A stretch of 5,226 bases of DNA, taken from assembly GCA_045614365.1 (NCBI GenBank), contig JAZLCV010000119.1:1-5226 (forward strand). The letters are read 5' to 3'. A program made the position numbers and the translations under genes. Source of the stretch: SIG480 sp045614365. Lineage in GTDB: Bacteria > Bacillota > Clostridia > Oscillospirales > JAAYXM01. Of this stretch, positions 1 to 5,226 are shown piece by piece; the first letter of the stretch is position 1; each line of letters starts with the position of its first letter. The notes beneath the pieces are model-generated. The model worked only from the letters and a program-made list of their open reading frames with translations. It was not told where the DNA came from and searched no databases.

Positions 1-598
1 TTACTCTCTGCCTTTGGGGTGAGGATTGATTTACTCTGCGCGATTCGGCATACTTCTGCCGAGTCTTTATATCAACTCGTTTCTGTGTATCTGTTTTGGT
101 CTTTATCTTTGCCTCTTCCATTTTCGGAGCTTCAATAGAAGTCCTTTCCGGCTCTTGAGTTTGTATCCGTTCTTCTTTCTGTTTTACCTGAATCTTATCC
201 TTTACATACTCCCGACGGGCATTATCTCGCATTGTATCTTCCGGTGCTTTTAATTCAGGCAAGCTTTCCTCTTGTGGCACATCGGTGTTTTCTCTCTGCC
301 GTTTAAGATATTCTTCCTTCTTCTTAATCTGATTCCGCCCGTGCTTTCGGATTCTGTTCTCAACCACAGCACGACTACCGCTTCGTATTTTGTCAACCGT
401 AGTTTCAGCCGCAGATTCAACGGTTTCGGCAGTTTCAGTATCGGCTTTCTTGTTCTCGCGCTGTTCTTCCTTTTCGCGTAATAGTTTCTTAAGCTTTGCA
501 TCCTTCGGGTATAACCGCTTTCCCGAAACGGCGCTCGATTTAATGCTGTCCTTCGTCTTAATCTTAACTCCGTCAGTTTTTTTCTTTATATCCGCCAT
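1..598 (-). CDS. CD1108-type mobile element protein, N-terminal part (runs off window)
   Basis: An open frame starts at ATG 598-596 and stays open for 199 codons to the window edge, so the C-terminal part is not visible. A GGAAGAGGTG ribosome-binding site lies about 8-10 bases upstream. The visible protein begins MADIKKKTDGVKIKTKDSIK and is very rich in Lys, Glu, Arg, Gln and Thr. It has no hydrophobic segment or signal peptide and looks extended or coiled-coil-like. From knowledge of Tn1549/CTn-type elements, the gene after virB4 encodes a CD1108-family protein: a long charged N-terminal region followed, in many members, by a cell-wall-hydrolase domain that would open peptidoglycan for the transfer channel. 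That catalytic part would lie beyond base 1. The gene is well supported by its start, ribosome-binding site and codon pattern. The family name rests on position and composition, so it is less certain. Confidence 0.75.
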   Translation of the reverse strand, partial: MADIKKKTDGVKIKTKDSIKSSAVSGKRLYPKDAKLKKLLREKEEQRENKKADTETAETVESAAETTVDKIRSGSRAVVENRIRKHGRNQIKKKEEYLKRQRENTDVPQEESLPELKAPEDTMRDNARREYVKDKIQVKQKEERIQTQEPERTSIEAPKMEEAKIKTKTDTQKRVDIKTRQKYAESRRVNQSSPQRQRV

Positions 599-624
599 TA
601 TATATCACACCTCTTCCTTTATAC

Positions 625-667
625 AAAAAATATCGGCAGCAAGAATGACAAAACATTCTCGCCGCCG
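625..667 (-). terminator. Terminator-like hairpin between virB4 and the CD1108-type gene
   Basis: Read on the minus strand, CGGCGGCGAGAATG (667-654) pairs with CATTCTTGCTGCCG (647-634). The stem is 14 bp with two G-U wobbles, around a TTTTGT loop. Six T follow at 630-625. This is the classical form of a rho-independent terminator. It lies 7 bases beyond the stop of the virB4 tail (675) and just before the ribosome-binding site of the next gene, so it may act as a partial terminator or attenuator inside the operon. I see no clear promoter between it and the next start. Confidence 0.7.
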
Positions 668-674
668 TATTTAT

Positions 675-782
675 TTATCCTCCATTTGGTTTTGTCGACA
701 TGAGTCCGTAGAGCTCCGTATCACGCGGAAAATCGTTCACAAACGGAACTATCGAACCGCCGACTTTAATCAGGCCGCCGCG
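675..782 (-). pseudogene. Out-of-frame C-terminal tail of virB4
   Basis: After the virB4 frame stops at TGA 772-770, a neighbouring frame reads RGGLIKVGGSIVPFVNDF followed by PRDTELYGLMSTKPNGG and a TAA stop at 677-675. From memory of the family, this matches the usual end of CD1110-type VirB4 proteins (GLIK-G-x-IVPF-x-x-x-FP-x-x-TELY-x-LM). The 35 codons are therefore the original C-terminus, cut off by a net frame change around 770-795. Restoring the frame needs one extra base (modulo 3). Loss of one base in the GCGGCGGCC stretch, or of one copy of a tandem AACG, would both explain it; the sequence cannot tell which. A sequencing or assembly error is also possible. Confidence 0.8.
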
Positions 783-2851
783 TTCGTTATATGACTGAGC
801 TGTGTGTCTGAAATATTGAGAAGATCCGCAAGCTCGCGTCTGTCAGACGGTGACTGATTGAGCATCAAAAGAAACTCACTGTTTGAGAGCATCCCTCGCG
901 CTGTTTCATTACGCAGGCAATCCTCAATGTTCTGTGTTATACCCGTCAATAGCCCACCGTATTTCCTAAATCTCTTCCACGCCTTTAAGAGAAATTCCGC
1001 ACTGTATGGATTCTTAAAGAGCAAGTGAGCTTCGTCAATATATACTCGTGTGTACTTTCCGTGCCTACGGTTTGCCATAACACGGTTCATTATGTTATCG
1101 AGCATAATGAGAAGTCCTATCGACTTCATCTGGTCACCAAGCTCCAGTGTGTCATAGCAGATGATGCGACGGTTAACATCGACATTGCTCTCGTGTGCAA
1201 ATGCGTTAAGACTTCCCGTTGCAAACATCTCAAGAGAAAGCGCAAGACTGTGCGCTTCAGGTTCACTTTGTCGGAGCAGCTCGTTTCTGAAATCAACAAG
1301 TGTCGGCATCCGCGTTGTCTTTCCGGATATGTAGTCACTGAACACGTTTATCGTACATCTGTCGATTATAGATTTTTCCATAGCTCCGACGCCTACACCG
1401 AAATGCGTATCGCCGTTTTTGAGCAGCTGATCAAAAAGTGAAATAAGAAACTCCGACTTTATCGACACCGGGTTTTCTTCTCCGAAGATGTCCTTATCTA
1501 TCTCCACAGCATTTATGTGATGAAGCGATGATGCAGAGAGCTTTACCACTTCACCGCCAAACTTTAACACAAGCGGACCGTATTCACGCTCGGGATCTAT
1601 GATGATAATATCATCAGGCGAAAACAAAGCCACCATAGCCATCTCCATCTTTGACGCAAACGATTTACCCGAACCTGAAACACCGAGAATAAATCCATTA
1701 CCGTTCAGAAGAAGTTTTCGGTTGCACATAAGAAGATTATGCGATATGGCGTTTATGCCGTAGTACAACCCGCCCTCATCTATTATCTCCTGCGTCTTAT
1801 ACGGAATCAGAACCGCTGTACTCTCCGTTGTTAGAGTTCTCACAGCATCTATCTTAATAAGTCCATACGGCAGTACGGTATTCAGTGCATCCTCTTGTTG
1901 GAACTTAAGTGTAGCGAAGGTCCAAAAGAACTTTCGACCAATGGACATAAGTGTTTCGGTATCGTTGTTAAGCTCATCAAGAGAATCTGCTATGTGCACA
2001 AGCGTAACTACTGCATACATCATACGTTGGTCACGGGTGGTTATATCATCAAGCAGTTCTTTTATCTCTTTTCGCATCTGTTCCATATCGTATGGTACGT
2101 TTGCAGAAAAGTTGTTGTTCATATTGTGCTTATTCTGCCACTTGGTTATATCCGTTTCAACTGCAAGCATCTTTTTCTGAACAAGCTTTATTGCAACATC
2201 CGTAGGCATCGGCTGAACATCAACCGAGAGCATCATATTACGGGAAAAGTCCGTCAGGTTTGAAAACATTTCGTCTTTCAGAAATGTGGGAAAGTCCTTA
2301 AGGAAGATTACCCTTGCAACCTTACCTCCGATACATATATGGTCACGGCGAAACTCTATACTGTCCGGACATATGCCGTCCTTGAAATGGACACCTCGCA
2401 CCATTGCTTTTTTCAGGTCAAACTCAAATACTTCTTTATCCTGAGGTCTGAAGAAATCACGAAACACCTGCAACCGTTCCTTATACTCAAGCTCCGTTAT
2501 CTTTGAACCGAGCCTTGCAAAATCCGCCGTAAGGTCGTTGCCTACACGGGTGAAGAAAGACTTCGCTTCTTCGATGTTCTTTTTCTCTGTCGATACCGTT
2601 ATGTATTTATCGTGGACTATGCTGTTACTCTCCTCCATTTTGGAATGAAGAAGTTCAACAAGCTCACGTTTATACTGTTCAAATCTCTCGTCCCCGTTTG
2701 ATGCCACCATCTGCTTTATAACCTCGTTACCGAGCGTTCTGTTATATATGCTTATCTTTGTGAACGCATCAGTCGGAAGCCCGTTCAGTATTGCAGAGTG
2801 CATCAGAAACATCTGTTCCTTATCATCGTCCGATGCAACATCATAGTTCAC
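770..2851 (-). CDS. virB4: VirB4-like conjugal transfer ATPase (CD1110 family), truncated at both ends
   Basis: This is the energy-supplying ATPase of the type IV secretion channel, acting at the inner face of the membrane in pilin handling and DNA transfer. The 693-residue frame shows Walker A GVSGSGKS (residues 390-397), the following acidic strand IIIIDPEREYGPL (about 415-427), Walker B VYIDEAHLLF (603-612) and the TGITQN motif (636-641). The N-terminal half carries family signatures such as NNNFSANVPYDMEQMRKE (246-263) and TTRDQRMMYAVVTLVHIAD (271-289). The start is GTG 2851-2849, about 12 bases after GGGAGG (2869-2864). However, family similarity (RFSDVNYDVAS) continues upstream of this GTG to about 2863, so it is an internal codon pressed into service. 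Family members are usually about 780-800 residues long. About 50-60 residues appear missing at the front, and 35 at the end are out of frame (675-782). The nucleotide-binding motifs are intact, so ATPase fold and activity might survive, but full function is doubtful. Confidence 0.9.
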   Translation of the reverse strand: MNYDVASDDDKEQMFLMHSAILNGLPTDAFTKISIYNRTLGNEVIKQMVASNGDERFEQYKRELVELLHSKMEESNSIVHDKYITVSTEKKNIEEAKSFFTRVGNDLTADFARLGSKITELEYKERLQVFRDFFRPQDKEVFEFDLKKAMVRGVHFKDGICPDSIEFRRDHICIGGKVARVIFLKDFPTFLKDEMFSNLTDFSRNMMLSVDVQPMPTDVAIKLVQKKMLAVETDITKWQNKHNMNNNFSANVPYDMEQMRKEIKELLDDITTRDQRMMYAVVTLVHIADSLDELNNDTETLMSIGRKFFWTFATLKFQQEDALNTVLPYGLIKIDAVRTLTTESTAVLIPYKTQEIIDEGGLYYGINAISHNLLMCNRKLLLNGNGFILGVSGSGKSFASKMEMAMVALFSPDDIIIIDPEREYGPLVLKFGGEVVKLSASSLHHINAVEIDKDIFGEENPVSIKSEFLISLFDQLLKNGDTHFGVGVGAMEKSIIDRCTINVFSDYISGKTTRMPTLVDFRNELLRQSEPEAHSLALSLEMFATGSLNAFAHESNVDVNRRIICYDTLELGDQMKSIGLLIMLDNIMNRVMANRRHGKYTRVYIDEAHLLFKNPYSAEFLLKAWKRFRKYGGLLTGITQNIEDCLRNETARGMLSNSEFLLMLNQSPSDRRELADLLNISDTQLSHITNAAA

Positions 2852-2875
2852 ATCAGAAAACCGCCTCCCATTATT
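2852..2875. other. Probable deletion junction (missing prgI and virB4 5' end)
   Basis: Between the trbL stop (2878-2876) and the virB4 GTG there are only 24 bases, in the same reading frame as both genes. Read on the minus strand they translate N-N-G-R-R-F-S-D, running directly into V-N-Y-D-V-A-S. RF-S/T-D-V/I-NY is internal sequence in CD1110-type VirB4 proteins, whereas AATAATGGGAGG looks like the ribosome-binding leader of the gene that should follow trbL. In related elements that gene is a small PrgI-family membrane protein, then full-length virB4. The simplest reading is a deletion with its joint at about 2860-2866. The lost parental sequence is not visible, so repeats mediating the event cannot be assessed. 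Confidence 0.65.
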
Positions 2876-3715
2876 TTAAGTTCCGAGCATTTCTTTTATC
2901 AGTTTATCCGAGCCTTTTATGAGCCCGACAAGAACGAGCATATTGAATGCAACCTCACCGATGTATTTCCATATCATCGTTACCGTTGTTATGCTTGTAT
3001 CGAGTGTTGGTGTACTTGCACTTGAAAACGCAGAGAAGATGATACACGCAAGAACGATAACCGCACCCTCAAGGCACACTCCGACATACGACTTTACAAA
3101 GCTTTTTCCCATTTGCGACACACCTTCTCCCGCAAATGATGAAAGCGGTACGGGTGCGATTGCAGTGTACATATACAGACGGAAAAAGCGACCGTAGACC
3201 GACATTATCATAATGAACGACATGATAATGATGAAAAGACTGCCGAGGATTGTTACGAGCCACAATGGTATGCTTGCCCAGAACCCGGCTTCTTCGACCG
3301 CTGTTTCTATTGCAGACGGCAGAGTTACTGCTGCAGAGCCTATACCCCCGAGAGAACCGGCGATCTGCTCGACAACTCCGCCGCAGATGGTATACAACGT
3401 TACCATCAGATCCATTGCATATGTTATTGCAAGCTTTGCCGCGACAAATCGGATAAAATGCCGCAGGGCGTATTCCGGGCGTTGAAAATCGCGGAAGCTT
3501 GCCGTGCTTTTGAATATACTCATAGCAAAAAAGAGAACTAACAAGCCATAGCCTATAGCTTGCAGTCCTCCGTTTATGGTTACAACTATATTCCAAATTG
3601 CACCGCCTTTAAAGCTCTGCGGTGAGGTCGTGACGAGCGACCAGCTCTCTGCCATTTTTCCGTTCCATGTATTAAATCCGTTTTGAAGATTCGCCACTAT
3701 CCAGTTATCACTCAA
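2876..3715 (-). CDS. trbL: VirB6/TrbL-like conjugal transfer membrane protein (CD1112 family)
   Basis: This is a polytopic inner-membrane component of the conjugation channel, equivalent to VirB6/TrbL. The 279-residue product has hydrophobic segments at about residues 41-68, 90-112, 148-174, 181-195, 211-233 and 252-267. Family-typical stretches include GFWASIPLWLVTILGSLFII (144-163), MIMSVYGRFFRLYMYTAIAP (169-188) and VPLSSFAGEG (189-198), followed by KSFVKSYVGVCLEGAVIVLA (204-223). The start is TTG 3715-3713. It is placed 7 bases after a GGAGGTGA site fully complementary to the 16S anti-Shine-Dalgarno, and an in-frame TGA lies two codons upstream, so no earlier start is possible. The gene directly follows the terminator of the cargo cassette. 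Its stop is 24 bases from the damaged virB4. Length and ending (VLVGLIKGSDKLIKEMLGT) agree with family members, so this gene appears complete. Confidence 0.9.
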   Translation of the reverse strand: MSDNWIVANLQNGFNTWNGKMAESWSLVTTSPQSFKGGAIWNIVVTINGGLQAIGYGLLVLFFAMSIFKSTASFRDFQRPEYALRHFIRFVAAKLAITYAMDLMVTLYTICGGVVEQIAGSLGGIGSAAVTLPSAIETAVEEAGFWASIPLWLVTILGSLFIIIMSFIMIMSVYGRFFRLYMYTAIAPVPLSSFAGEGVSQMGKSFVKSYVGVCLEGAVIVLACIIFSAFSSASTPTLDTSITTVTMIWKYIGEVAFNMLVLVGLIKGSDKLIKEMLGT

Positions 3716-3720
3716 TGTTC

Positions 3721-3730
3721 AATCACCTCC
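3721..3730 (-). promoter_or_regulatory. Consensus Shine-Dalgarno site fixing the TTG start of trbL
   Basis: GGAGGTGATT on the minus strand (3730-3721) is an almost complete anti-16S match. It precedes TTG at 3715, with no ATG or GTG in that frame at suitable distance. It begins 8 bases after the terminator hairpin (3739). A weak start codon is thus paired with a very strong ribosome-binding site. Confidence 0.8.
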
Positions 3731-3738
3731 GATGAATG

Positions 3739-3777
3739 CACAAAAGCCACCGCTTATATAAAGCGATGGCTTTTGTG
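3739..3777 (-). terminator. Strong hairpin terminator closing the DUF3990/DUF3791 cassette
   Basis: A 17-bp stem pairs 3739-3755 with 3761-3777, with a single wobble or mismatch and the 5-base loop 3756-3760. The core on the minus strand is AAAAGCCATCGC, loop, GCGGTGGCTTTT. This A-tract/stem/T-tract form can terminate from either side. It lies 18 bases after the DUF3791 stop and immediately before the trbL ribosome-binding site, so it would end cassette transcripts and may limit read-through from the upstream transfer genes into trbL. I see no convincing promoter between it and trbL. Confidence 0.8.
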
Positions 3778-3795
3778 GTTAGTTATTATTTCATT

Positions 3796-4002
3796 TTAAA
3801 CAGGCTGCCGTGCAGCAATATACATATCTATGTCGTTTATGATGTAGTTTGTTCCTGTTGTATGCAATGCTTCAAAGCAACTTACGATATATTCAGACAC
3901 GCCGTATTTTTGAAAAATTTCTATCGCCTGCTTTCCGGTCAGGTTCTTTGCCGACTTATATTGTTCTATGCAAAAAACGAGAAAGTTACCTTCTTTGCTC
4001 AT
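3796..4002 (-). CDS. DUF3791 family small protein
   Basis: A 68-residue protein beginning MSKEGNFLVFCIEQYK. The pattern of FxxFCIEQYK near the front, then LTGKQAIEIFQKYGVSEYI (about 23-41), and finally LHTTGTNYIINDIDMYI (about 48-64) is that of DUF3791 proteins: small helical proteins of unknown function often encoded next to DUF3990 genes. ATG 4002-4000 is chosen because GAGGAGG lies about 11 bases upstream and it matches the usual family start. The longer frame from 4056 would add 18 atypical residues and overlap the preceding gene by 50 bases. Four bases separate it from the stop of the 79-residue gene, so it is probably translationally coupled. As the last cassette gene before a terminator, it is a candidate antitoxin or cofactor of the DUF3990 protein; that role is inference. 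Confidence 0.85.
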   Translation of the reverse strand: MSKEGNFLVFCIEQYKSAKNLTGKQAIEIFQKYGVSEYIVSCFEALHTTGTNYIINDIDMYIAARQPV

Positions 4003-4006
4003 ACAA

Positions 4007-4246
4007 TCACGCCTCCTCAGGAAAAATGAGAACCCCGTTTTTCTGTTCTTCATCAAACATATTAAACAGTGTCAACGGACTTAAGTGCCACAGTTTGGTT
4101 TCTTCTTGCTCAAGCTTTTCGTATACTTTCGATGCGTAAAACTTATCAAAAGCTTGAATTTCATCAAGATTATAGTTTTCAGTAATTAATTTGACAACCT
4201 TAGGAACGATGAGAATAAGCATTGATTCAAACTTTTTCTTATCCAT
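4007..4246 (-). CDS. 79-residue cassette protein of unknown function
   Basis: I do not recognise a named family with certainty. The protein begins MDKKKFESMLILIVPKVVKL and is predicted mostly helical. Its middle reads NLDEIQAFDKFYASKVYEKL (26-45), then EQEETKLWHLSPLTLFNMF (46-64), with an acidic end (FPEEA). There is no membrane segment, signal peptide or obvious DNA-binding helix-turn-helix. The start ATG 4246-4244 overlaps the DUF3990 stop by one base (TGATG). The Shine-Dalgarno GAGGAGG lies inside the last Glu codons of DUF3990, which implies coupled translation in fixed stoichiometry. The position between DUF3990 and DUF3791 suggests it belongs to the same functional unit, either as a second small partner or as the neutralising protein. 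Confidence 0.85.
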   Translation of the reverse strand: MDKKKFESMLILIVPKVVKLITENYNLDEIQAFDKFYASKVYEKLEQEETKLWHLSPLTLFNMFDEEQKNGVLIFPEEA

Positions 4247-4737
4247 CAGAATTCCTCCTCCGAAACCGTACCGACAAATTTAAGATATGACAATGCTTTT
4301 TCCGATGTGAATACCATTTGGTCATACAGTTCTTTAATCTTCAGTGCTTCAAGTGTCTGCTCTTTAGTGATCACGCCCGACTGATAGAGTGTAAAGGTCG
4401 TATATACATCATCATTTGCAACGGGACCGTAAATTATGTCATAAATCTTCCCGTCATAATTTCCGGAGCGGTTTTCAGAAACAAAGTTGAGCCATTCTTC
4501 ATTTGCAGAAAGGAATCTCAAAACAGAGCAGTCAGCAAATGCTTTATCGGTATCAATCTCATAAATGCTGACAGTTCGCTTTCCGGAATTGGTTCTTCTT
4601 ACTACCTTTTCAGCAAAGCTGATTGCCTGAATCTTATTAGTCGTTGTGTAAAAGCCAAACCCGAAATCGAGAAATCTGTTCTGAACAATAAGCTTCGGCG
4701 ATGAAACTTCCAGATTACTGCCGTGATATACCAACAT
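4246..4737 (-). CDS. DUF3990 protein, predicted ADP-ribosyltransferase fold, possible toxin
   Basis: The 163-residue protein fits the DUF3990 pattern, a family placed in the ADP-ribosyltransferase superfamily. It shows YHGS (residues 4-7, His5), then LDFGFGFYTTTNKIQA (23-38, Tyr30), YDIIYGPVANDDVY (99-112), and finally DQMVFTSEKALSYLKF (139-154, Gln140). His5, Tyr30 and Gln140 are candidate members of the three-part NAD-binding/catalytic signature; this assignment is by analogy with the superfamily and not demonstrated. ATG 4737-4735 is chosen because AGGAGGAG stands about 9 bases upstream and a promoter lies just before it. The longer frame from 4803 would begin inside the -35 box. There is no signal peptide, so it acts in the cytoplasm or is exported by another route. 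It heads a three-gene unit with one-base overlap to the next gene. A toxin role, modifying a host macromolecule and held in check by a small partner, is inference. Confidence 0.85.
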   Translation of the reverse strand: MLVYHGSNLEVSSPKLIVQNRFLDFGFGFYTTTNKIQAISFAEKVVRRTNSGKRTVSIYEIDTDKAFADCSVLRFLSANEEWLNFVSENRSGNYDGKIYDIIYGPVANDDVYTTFTLYQSGVITKEQTLEALKIKELYDQMVFTSEKALSYLKFVGTVSEEEF

Positions 4738-4774
4738 CTGCTTTTTCTCCTCCTGACACCATTTATCTGTATAT

Positions 4775-4803
4775 ATTATACCGCAATTACAACAAAAGGT
4801 CAA
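4775..4803 (-). promoter_or_regulatory. Sigma-A-type promoter of the DUF3990 cassette
   Basis: On the minus strand TTGACC (4803-4798) is followed by a 17-base spacer and a perfect TATAAT (4780-4775). Transcription would begin near 4768, giving a leader of about 30 bases before the ATG at 4737, with AGGAGGAG in it. The -35 box begins only 12 bases after the stop of the pilin gene. It is the best promoter in the window and drives only the cassette, because a terminator follows the third gene. No clear operator palindrome is visible beyond AT-rich symmetry around the -10. Confidence 0.85.
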
Positions 4804-4815
4804 TAATCATATCTG

Positions 4816-5136
4816 TTACGCCATAATCAAATCAAGAATATCCTTTGCAAACGCGATTATGACACCGCCGAAGAAGGTCAGAAATCCGTTTGCACGCTGT
4901 GAGGCATCGTGTGATTTTAAGGACAAGCCTATCTGCACGATACCGAACGCAAGGAGAATCAGCCCTATCGTCTTTATCGCAGAAAAGATAAAAGTCGAAA
5001 GGTTGTTTATTGCTCCCAACGGGTCTGATGCTGCAAACGCACTTCCCGATGCTATTGATAATATCACAGCCGATATCATGAGTACATTTTTCGTCTTACG
5101 CAATATATTCTGCGCCTTTTGTATTTTCTTTTTCAT
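4816..5136 (-). CDS. VirB2/Maff2-like small pilin-type transfer protein
   Basis: A 106-residue protein with a basic N-terminus (MKKKIQKAQNILRKTKN), a hydrophobic core (about 18-31) and an AFA cleavage site near residue 35, forming a signal peptide. The mature part of about 71 residues has two membrane segments (about 46-68 and 83-105) joined by a short polar loop (LKSHDASQRANG). This layout is that of VirB2/TrbC pilins and the Maff2 proteins encoded just after virD4 in Tn1549/CTn-type elements. They are thought to form the extracellular or membrane-spanning part of the channel. ATG 5136-5134 has AAAGGAGG about 10 bases upstream, and the preceding gene stops 2 bases before it, so the two are probably translated together. 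Assignment to the pilin class is firm on architecture; the exact family name is moderately certain. Confidence 0.8.
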   Translation of the reverse strand: MKKKIQKAQNILRKTKNVLMISAVILSIASGSAFAASDPLGAINNLSTFIFSAIKTIGLILLAFGIVQIGLSLKSHDASQRANGFLTFFGGVIIAFAKDILDLIMA

Positions 5137-5138
5137 GG

Positions 5139-5226
5139 TTATTTTTCCTCCTTTTGTTCCAAAACTTCAAGGTTACTTAAATCGTCGGATAATTCAAACG
5201 ACAAATCACTGCGCAGGTATTTATCG
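5139..5226 (-). CDS. C-terminal end of upstream gene, probably VirD4-like coupling protein
   Basis: One frame (first whole codon at 5225) is open from the window edge to TAA 5141-5139 and encodes 28 residues: DKYLRSDLSFELSDDL, then SNLEVLEQKEEK. The acidic, Leu-rich, disordered-looking tail resembles the ends of VirD4/TraG coupling ATPases (CD1115 family), which normally precede the Maff2-like gene in these elements. The stop is 2 bases from the pilin ATG, and the pilin ribosome-binding site lies inside the last Gln-Lys-Glu-Glu codons, a typical operon arrangement. No ATPase motif is visible in this fragment, so the identity rests on gene order. Confidence 0.6.
   Translation of the reverse strand, partial: DKYLRSDLSFELSDDLSNLEVLEQKEEK

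Noticed and set aside
26..794. Plus-strand frames opposite the CD1108-type gene (75, 69 and 134 residues), including hydrophobic ones
   Set aside because: Antisense of Lys/Glu-rich coding sequence reads as Phe/Leu/Ser-rich frames. There are no ribosome-binding sites or family signals.
1025..1441. 138-residue plus-strand open frame
   Set aside because: It lies wholly antisense to virB4 between its ATPase motifs, has no family resemblance and is rich in Cys, His and Arg, as expected from a shadow frame.
3069..3596. 175-residue minus-strand open frame within trbL
   Set aside because: It is an alternative frame of a gene with clear membrane-protein family similarity. Its composition is random-looking (Arg, Cys and Tyr rich) and it lacks an upstream ribosome-binding site.
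3803..3817. Small GCTGC/GCAGC inverted repeat near the end of DUF3791
   Set aside because: It is a five-base stem inside coding sequence, too short to call a structure and explained by the codons.
4003..4056. 18-residue N-terminal extension of the DUF3791 gene
   Set aside because: It overlaps the end of the 79-residue gene and has no matching ribosome-binding site at a suitable distance. ATG 4002 has one and fits the family start.
3736..4139. Plus-strand frames antisense to DUF3791 and the 79-residue gene
   Set aside because: The first begins in the terminator hairpin. The opposite strand has coupled genes with good ribosome-binding sites and family similarity.
4738..4803. 22-residue N-terminal extension of DUF3990 with a CCNCG cysteine cluster
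   Set aside because: It would start inside the -35 box and contain the -10 box and the ribosome-binding site. The family begins at the YHGS segment, so ATG 4737 is the real start.

Overview
The window looks like part of the conjugation (type IV secretion) module of an integrative and conjugative element from a low-to-moderate GC Firmicute, probably a gut clostridium (Ruminococcaceae/Lachnospiraceae type). The reasons are GGAGG-type Shine-Dalgarno sites before almost every gene, a sigma-A-like promoter, and proteins of the Tn1549/CTn-like family (VirD4, VirB2-like pilin, VirB6/TrbL, VirB4, CD1108-type protein). All genes are on the minus strand, so transcription runs from high to low coordinates.

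Layout in transcription order: the last 28 codons of an upstream gene, probably virD4 (5226-5139); a small VirB2/Maff2-like pilin with a signal peptide (5136-4816); a three-gene cargo cassette with its own promoter (4803-4775), encoding a DUF3990 ADP-ribosyltransferase-fold protein (4737-4246), an unrecognised 79-residue protein (4246-4007) and a DUF3791 protein (4002-3796), closed by a strong hairpin terminator (3777-3739); a six-segment VirB6/TrbL membrane protein starting at TTG (3715-2876); a VirB4 ATPase (2851-770 as an open frame); a second terminator-like hairpin (667-625); and the N-terminal 199 codons of a charged CD1108-type mobile-element protein that runs off the window (598-1).

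Two things do not fit an ordinary intact element. First, virB4 appears damaged at both ends. Its recognisable sequence begins abruptly in mid-domain right after the trbL stop and a ribosome-binding-like GGGAGG, so the usual prgI gene and about 50-60 N-terminal VirB4 residues seem to be deleted. Its conserved C-terminal tail lies out of frame at 782-675. Second, the DUF3990/DUF3791 cassette sits between two transfer genes with its own promoter and terminator. This resembles a toxin-antitoxin-type addiction or defence unit carried by the element. The toxin/antitoxin roles are inference; the cassette architecture is read directly from the sequence.

If the sequence is correct, the element has probably lost autonomous transfer (no PrgI, damaged VirB4) while keeping an apparently intact cargo cassette.
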